Assembly: GCF_900963305.1 (NCBI RefSeq) | Contig: NC_042531.1 | Span: 7,661,480-7,725,479 of the forward strand | Source: Echeneis naucrates | Lineage: Eukaryota; Chordata; Actinopteri; Carangiformes; Echeneidae | Reading direction: 5' to 3' | DNA: 64,000 nucleotides | Shown here: positions 57,245 through 64,000 of the stretch, one piece after another | Position numbering within the stretch: position 1 is the stretch's first letter | Layout of the letters: every line of letters begins with the position of its first letter | Translations under genes and position numbers: made by a program | Notes under the pieces: generated by a model | What the model was told of the DNA's origin: nothing | Seen by the model: only the letters and a program-made list of their open reading frames with translations | Database searches by the model: none

Positions 57245-60200
57245 TCAGGCTGGTTTGTCCTCCTCATCCTGCTCTTCTTCATCTCTGTCATCTTTGACAA
57301 TCCCTTCATCGATACTCTCCAGCCTCAGCCTCTGACCATCCAGGTATCTGGGTCTCGGTGCTGCCCTCGTTGTAAACAGCCCCCCAGGCAGAGCCAGACT
57401 GTCCCCAAACAGGGTGAGCTTAGCGTCACTCTCTATAGCCTTCGCCAGGCAGGAGGCAAACGTGTCTAGAGATTTGTGTACCTCTGCGTGGACTTGGACT
57501 GAGGATGCACTGGTGTTTTCAGCTGAGGAGAAAAGTGATAGTGAATTATTTGTTGGAAATTCGACAGTAAACAAATCTTTTGTGTGTGGTTTGTTATATA
57601 ACTTCCTGACCACAAGCTTTGTTTCAAACCCCCTCCGGTTTAATCTTTAGAGAAGTGGGGAAATGACAGATACCTTTGGAATGCTCCACCTGGTCTTCAA
57701 AGGTGACTGAGCTCCTCCTCTTCCCAGACAGATTTCCGTGCTGCTGTGGCTGGGAGGAGCCGTCAATGGAGAAGTTATCCAGCAGCATCACATCTGTACC
57801 TGCAGGGGAAACACAAATCCTGGTTAACCGGGAGACGTGCCGAACAAAAATATTAGTCATACGTCTGATAACCAGAAAGGTATGATCTGCATAATTGGAA
57901 TCCTCTTTGTGTTACACATGACATTACTTGCTCTATTTACACCATCCTCAAATGAAAACGTGAGTTGTGAAAAAGGAATGTGAGGCTGTGAACAGCGCAG
58001 TGGTGGTTACATTAGGAAGCTCAACTTCCACCAAGTTAAAAAGCAAAGTCTTGGTAATTTAATAGCATGAATAAACACATTTCAGATCCAACTCTTGGTC
58101 ACACTATATAAGCATTCAATTTATTTAAACAATAATAGTATGTAATGTACAAATTATTATTATTCCAAAGAGACAATCTGCAAATCTGATAAATTCAACA
58201 TTTAAGTAAATTACCAGGACAACTTGGTAATTTGGTAATTTACTCTCTGGTTCCAGCTTCTCAGATTTTAGTATTTCTTATATTTAATAATCTAAAATTT
58301 AGTTTTGGGTAGTTGACTAGTCAGACCCAGTTATATGGAGGAATTATAGTTGGCTTTTCCCCTCTGTTGCATGTAAACATTTCATCTATAAAATGTAAAA
58401 CTAAGAAAAATAATTATTAAATATATTTTCCAGGACACAAATCAGACAAACCTTTGTTTCCCTGTTCTGTGTAAGGTCAGCAATATGGAATGAAAACATG
58501 TAACAACACTAAACATAAATTGCTCAGAAATCACAAAAACTATGCCCTGATTAAAAAGACCTTTCATTGCCTTTTTTCCAATAACTGTGCAGCTGTATTA
58601 TGATGTAAGAATTATGATTTAGTGTTAAAAAAAAAACTCCAACTTGCTGTGTGTAACACTTACATGAGTCCTGAGTGAAACTGAAGCCAGTATCTCCTGT
58701 ACTACTCCCAGGGGCCAACAGGTGGCCTCCACCTGCCAGCATGGCAGTCAGGTGTGGGGACATACCCAAGTCTGAAAGAACACAAGCAACTTTCAGTCTC
58801 AGATATTACACATTCATATAGTACAGCAGACAGCTGCAGCCACAAGCTTTGTTGTTCTCGTTTGTTCTATGTGTCTTCCTAAAAACTGTTCCTGCTCGTA
58901 GCACATGGAGTCACGTTTTTACATCTATAAAACAGGTGTGGATAATAAATGAGACTTTTAATCTTTCAAATTGAACAAACCCACCCCATTCATAGAAACG
59001 TGCACGTAAAACGCTCTCACCTGTGATCCTGTTGGAGATGCTGAAGAGTCGGGATGTCCTTTGCCGAGTGGCAAAAGACTCTCTGTAGTAACGGTCTCCG
59101 AAGCACATCCCCAACAGCTCCTTCCTCACCGTTTTATTCCACAGACCGTAGATGAGTGGGTGGCACACGGCGCTGCAGAAGGAAAGCCATGCTACCAGAG
59201 TCTCCAGCCATTCAGACACACTTCCCTGTCCCCAGATAGCCTCGGTACAAACCACACCAACATATGGCCCCCAGGTCATGAGGAAGGTGCCTATCACCAC
59301 CAAGATGGTGACGAAGGCTTTGCACTGGCTTCCTGCATAAACAAGGCTCCGCCGGCTCCCATTAGAGGAAGTCGAGGTGCTTGAGTTCTTACGCCCATTC
59401 CTCTGAGCTCCATTTGAGTCATCCTGAGCCACAACAACCGTCCCACAGTGTACTTTTCGAGCTTTCATGCGGGCCACACGGAAAATGACCCCATAACAGC
59501 CCAGCATGATGAATAAGGGGGGAAGGATGCACCAGGAGACCCAGAAGGCAGTGTAGCTCACCTCTTTGTGCCAAGATGCAACACAGGTCCATTTGAAACA
59601 GTCAAACTCAAAAGTGGACCAACCAAACAGAGGAGGGAGGCAGCCCACCAGAGAGTGTAACCACACATAGGTGATAACCACAACTGCCCGGTTTCCTGTG
59701 ATCTTCATGGGGTAGATCATTGGGTAGAGCACCGCGTAGTACCTGTTGTGATGTAAGAGGAAAGCAGTGAGGGAACCTTCAATTAAGAAAACAATACTTT
59801 TCTCAGGGGAGTTTTCTGGTTCAAAAAACAACAACCAGTCAGATTTGACTGTCACGCACCAACTAAAGCTGTAAAGTGTTTTCTGAAAAGCTGCATACAG
59901 AGGAGAGGGAAAGCAGCTTGCTGAAGAACAAATACTTGCACTGTAATCACAAATTCCCAAAGGTGCTTAGGGTAATTAGGAGTGAGAGCAGAGAGGACAG
60001 TAGAGCTCAGTAAGAGCATTCACATCCTTTCTGATCCCTGAAAAAAAGATACATGTTATATATTTATGTATTAAGGAGTGAATACTCATTAGGGGTAGGG
60101 CTAATTATGTATTAAGTAAATCCAAATGAAGAACTTTGCCTTAATATAAAGCAGTACTCAATTACCAAAATAATTATTTCACGCATTACATATAAACTTA

Positions 60201-61360
60201 ATGATCAAAGAAAAATGATGAGTCAGTGAATGTTAATTCACAGTGCTTGTTTCTGGAGACACACTTTGGTTGGTACCCATGGAGGGGTTTATTTTTACCC
60301 TTGGCCTCATTCATTTAAAATGTTCTGAATTGAAGGATCAGTGGATATAATCTCAGCTCAGCAGATGAATGATATATTCACATTACTATACTACACTGTA
60401 TCACATTACTTTGTAATTCTTTTCACTAAAGCTGGGAAAAATCTCTCCAGAAAAATACCACAACCAAGCGCAGGGATACTAATCTTCTTTCACAAATCTA
60501 AAGACTGACCCAAAAATGCAACATTGATCATTAGGAACAGACATGTGTTTCATTGAGGATTGGAGAAAAGCAGGGCAAAAGGGGAAAACTAGACACTAGA
60601 TACAAACATTACCTGCTTTGGTAATTTTTTGACCAGGAAAATGTTGCTCCAATGACAATAAATATTGAGCCACATTCTGCAGTGTGGCTGTTTTAGCTAC
60701 AATGGAACAATTGTGATGAATTTAAACATTCCTCGTCGGCAATACCCAAACTCAAACTCACAAACATATGGAAGCTGCCTAATACAAGTTTTATCCAATA
60801 TTGCTAGCCAGTGATCAGCTGTTCTCTTGCCATCTTTTGTTTTTGTTTGTTTTTTTACAGCCTGCAATTCTGCAAATATTACTACTACTTTTACAACTTG
60901 CAGTACTGGTTTTGCCCTAATTGCTGCTCAAGAAGGCAAAAAATGCATTCATTCAAGTGAAAGATATAAACTTAAATTGTTATTCAAAGCGCCCATAATG
61001 ATTATTCTGCACTAACCTGTCGATGGCAATAGCTCCGAGGGTCAGCATGCTGGCAGAACTGATGAGCAGATAAAGTAGGGCAGTGAAATTGCACCAGACC
61101 ACACCAAACACCCATTCTCTCTTTGCTGAGCTTACAGCCACGAAAGGCAGCACCAGCATCGACAGCAGCAGGTTGGACAGGGTCAGGCTGAACACAAACT
61201 TATTGCTGGGTGTGAGCAGATAAGGTCTGCGATAGAGGGTGGCCACAATTAGGAAGTTCCCCAGGCAGGCAAAGAGCGTGATGGTCACAATGGAGACTGA
61301 CTCCAGGGCAGCCAGACTGTCACCATTCCCCACCACGGTGCAGTTCCTACTGTTGTTCAT
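57245..61360 (-). CDS. gpr161: GPR161, ciliary G protein-coupled receptor 161
   Basis: Five coding exons on the minus strand: 61360-61017, 59742-59021, 58771-58664, 57799-57674 and 57522-57245. They give 525 residues (human 529). GPR161 is a class A receptor in primary cilia that raises cAMP/PKA activity and represses Hedgehog signalling. Seen: TM1 ([15 protein letters not shown]), [39 protein letters not shown] with an intact DRY motif split by an intron, [33 protein letters not shown], NPxxY-region variant [16 protein letters not shown], and [13 protein letters not shown]. The C-tail keeps [10 protein letters not shown], a PKA-site-like segment, and [18 protein letters not shown], corresponding to the amphipathic helix that anchors PKA RI subunits in the mammalian protein. 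The start is MNNSRNC; an upstream in-frame TTG is not preferred. A 5' UTR piece at 61407-61361 follows an AG acceptor. Confidence 0.97.
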
Positions 61361-63307
61361 AGTGAGAGACGGGGCCACTGGACAGGTCAAGGAATGGTCT
61401 GAGACAGCTGTCGAGCAGGACAGGGTTAGAGAGAAAAATGAATGAGGATATTACAAAGGATTGTTCAACTGTTTATTTAAAAAGGCCAAACTAATCTGTC
61501 TGGACATTTTAAAAACATAACTGGAAATTCTGTGTTAAACTCTCAAGTTCCTAAATATATTTAAGTTACAACATTTCGACATTTAAAAATGTTACCCAGA
61601 GAGATGTGTTAATTGTGCTTGATGATTAAACAATGACAGAATTACTGAAATTGTAGCCAGTTAGGTTTTTGTACTGTTTCAGATCTACATGGCCTTAGAA
61701 CAGTAATCTCCTTTAGATAATAAACATTATCACAGACAGTAGAAGGGCTGAACCAAAACTTGTTTCTGCTGCCAAAAACGGCTGGTTGAAATGCTTAATT
61801 TTTTTTGTGCATTTATCCACCAGATAAACACAACACGTGGAAAACATAAAGCATGTGTGTGGATCTTGTTTGGAGTTTGATAGATTTGTCTACAAAACGA
61901 TTCATTTCCTGACAACATGTAAAGCTGGAGAAATCATTTGACAAATTAATTTTCGATTGGAAAAGAGCAAACCGGAGCAAGCCGGCAATTACTCAAAACA
62001 AAAAGTGCAAATCGTCTCATAACGTTTTTATCAATGACAACAGCAGATCGTGTTTCTGTTTAGCTTGTTCAACGATGTTTAACATTTTTAAAGTGACTTT
62101 TGCCTTTTAGAATAAATGGGACATGTAAGACACTTCTCTTATTTACCAACTTTATACAGAGATATAAGGTCTGGAAGGTAAAAAAAAAAAAAAATCCTCT
62201 TTATTAAATGGACTGTGGTCAAACTTAAAGCGTAATCCAAAGCCGTGAACTTTAATGTGAAATATAAGCTCCTCTGGCTTTAGCCTCGGTAGATAACATC
62301 ATTTCACTGCATCTCTCAGCGGGTGAAGTTAACTTTTTATTCAGAAGATATCAGCATGGATGAGAGTTTACCCCCACATCTTAGTTTTCTGAACAACCTA
62401 CTGTAGGTAAATGTAACCTTTATTAAAGATAACGATAACCAGACTGACGCTTGCTAGCGGTCATGCTAGCTAAAACAACAACCGTTAGTTAGCCTGGGCT
62501 AGCTGAAACTTTCTCCCATTGTCCCCCCTCCCCTGCAGAAACACGGACCTCTTTACCTGCTTTGGCTCGGCTCCGTGGCTCCACATTTTCTCCTCTGTGG
62601 TGACAAAACGTCCATCTTACTTGTCCGTCTGCTCACCGCGGTGCAATAACCGAGAGTCGATCCTGAAAAAGCTCCGGATCCTCCGCGCCGGACATCGTGA
62701 AGTTTGGTAAAGTCTGAGCCGAATCAGAGACGGCCAGCTGCGGCTGCAATGGCGTCCTCTCCCTCCCTCCTCCCTCCCTCTTCTCCCCCACCCTCCTCCG
62801 GCTCCGTGTCCCTGCAGACCTCCCCGGTCTGTGGGTGGTCGCTGCCTTGTTTTCACATCCACACAGTGACAGTTGTACCGACCGCGGCTTGTTGTGGCAG
62901 TCGAAATGAATGGTTGTGCTTTTCAATCATCGTGACGGTGAATGCGCCGACAAACTATAAAAATGTCCTTTTCGTCCGGCTTCGGGGTGCAACGTGCGGT
63001 GTTGGTGTTCGCACTGGTGTTTGTTGAACCAGCCTGAGATGTCAATGTGTGTTTACTCAGTAAGGAGCCGGTGGTTTTGTGAATGAAGTATCATCTTTAT
63101 CCGTCCGGACCACACACACAGATCAAAGCTTCCCGCACATGCGCGTCATCGCCCCTTATCCAATAGGAAGCGAGGCGGTACCGCCTCCGTCCGTCTGATG
63201 GCGCACTCCGCCTGCACGTGACAGATAGGAATCAAACGGATGGAGGCTTTTTATCTGTTTTAAACTCCATAGACTGTTCAAAAAACATTTCCCCAGCGTT
63301 GACAGCA
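61361..63307. other. GPR161 5' region and CpG-rich promoter
   Basis: From the GPR161 start exon to the OTC 3' end. The stretch at about 62510-63240 is CpG-rich and likely holds the GPR161 first exon and promoter on the minus strand. Sequence from 61410 to 62500 is AT-rich, with nothing identified. Open frames across the GC-rich stretch on both strands have no family resemblance. Confidence 0.45.
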
Positions 63308-63313
63308 TTTATT
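63308..63313 (-). terminator. Candidate OTC poly(A) signal
   Basis: AATAAA on the minus strand about 110 nt past the OTC stop codon. Confidence 0.5.
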
Positions 63314-63423
63314 CAACATTTCTAAAAGCGCCCGGTTTAATATGTGCGCCCAGGGGAAAATGAACGCCACATGCAGTATGCCATACAGTCAACACGAGTA
63401 AAACACCACGTTAAGGCCTGAAT

Positions 63424-64000
63424 TTAAAACTTTAGCATGGGTATCTGCGGTGTGTACGAAGTCAGCAGAGAGACCATCAGACCCTGAAAGACACAAAGTC
63501 AGTGGTGATTAATGACATTTACATTATGGAGACCAAAGCTGAATTACATGATCTAAATATACAGAGTTTCATCTCACCATGATTGTCCACTTCCTGTTCT
63601 CAGCCTCGGGAAACACGAGGGAGCGGGAGGAGTAAAACACCATGTCATCCACCTCCTCCATTTTACGAGGAAGGCAATGCAAGAAAGTCCAGTCTGGTTT
63701 GGCCACACTTCCTGTCTGTAATAACCAGAGCCAAGGTACTAAGTTATTAATGATTTCTTTTTTCAATGAAGGTCCTTATTTGTTTGTGCACCAAAAAGGG
63801 ATCCTGGAAAATAAAAATGTTGGATTGTGCCTTCAATGAAAGTACTACGGTTTCTCTTTACCTGCATCGTGATTTGGTAACCTTCAAAGTCTTTGAGCCT
63901 CTTTTTCTTCTCCTCTTCCTGTCCCATGCTAACCCAGGTATCAGTTACCAAAACGTTGCTGCCATGGGCAGCCTCCATTGGGTCAGAGGTGAGCACAAGC
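63424..64000 (-). CDS. otc: OTC, ornithine transcarbamylase (3' part, last three exons)
   Basis: Exons on the minus strand: 64000-63862 (continuing off the window), 63715-63578 and 63483-63424, all in phase 0. OTC condenses carbamoyl phosphate and ornithine to citrulline in the mitochondrial matrix. The visible part includes [39 protein letters not shown], the catalytic HCLPRK motif with the conserved Cys that binds ornithine ([17 protein letters not shown]), [20 protein letters not shown] and the end [17 protein letters not shown]. These match vertebrate OTC closely. No disruption is seen in the portion present, so the gene looks functional. Confidence 0.97.

Noticed and set aside
62617-63027. 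Overlapping open frames on both strands in the GPR161 CpG region
   Set aside because: GC-rich sequence yields open frames by chance; no domain, and no in-frame link to GPR161 exon 1.

Overview
The window looks like vertebrate nuclear DNA, almost certainly from a ray-finned (teleost) fish. It carries intron-split orthologues of vertebrate genes, compact introns, and dispersed repeats typical of fish (tRNA-derived SINE, hAT-like MITE, a LINE tail). I built every gene model by finding GT/GC...AG splice sites on the correct strand and checking that reading phase is kept from exon to exon. Protein identities come from recalled vertebrate family sequences; no database search was run.

Layout, left to right. 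TRAPPC10 (minus, 5' part only, ATG at 6829, running off the left edge). CNGA4, a cyclic-nucleotide-gated channel subunit (minus, 7907-11381). NXPE3, neurexophilin/PC-esterase family (minus, 14423-17228). Next comes a repeat-rich block: a LINE 3' tail, a 2.85 kb minisatellite of 9-bp units (about 17965-20815), and a hAT-like MITE whose right end has expanded into a 42-bp minisatellite (21620-22038). CEP97 (minus, 23517-27421) and RPL24 (plus, 27999-30806) are head to head across 577 bp. MPC2 (minus, 32194-35513) and DCAF6 (plus, 37473-54751) are also head to head, with an old tRNA-SINE between them. GPR161 (minus, 57245-61360) follows. The last three exons of OTC (minus, 63424-64000) run off the right edge.

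The genes do not form one pathway. They are housekeeping and signalling genes: vesicle tethering, centriole length control, ribosome, mitochondrial pyruvate import, CUL4 ubiquitin ligase adaptor, ciliary GPCR, urea-cycle enzyme and sensory channel. Gene order keeps two blocks known from mammals: NXPE3-CEP97-RPL24 (human 3q12) and MPC2-DCAF6-GPR161 (human 1q24). These are joined here between RPL24 and MPC2, so a rearrangement junction relative to human lies at about 30.8-32.2 kb.

I found no convincing undescribed gene system. The most unusual material is the repeat block between NXPE3 and CEP97. It holds a 9-bp array open in five of six frames with a three-copy higher-order structure. Beside it is a second minisatellite that appears to have grown from a MITE terminal inverted repeat. 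Smaller points of interest are a GC-AG first intron in CEP97 and two phase-symmetric exons in DCAF6 that may be alternatively spliced.
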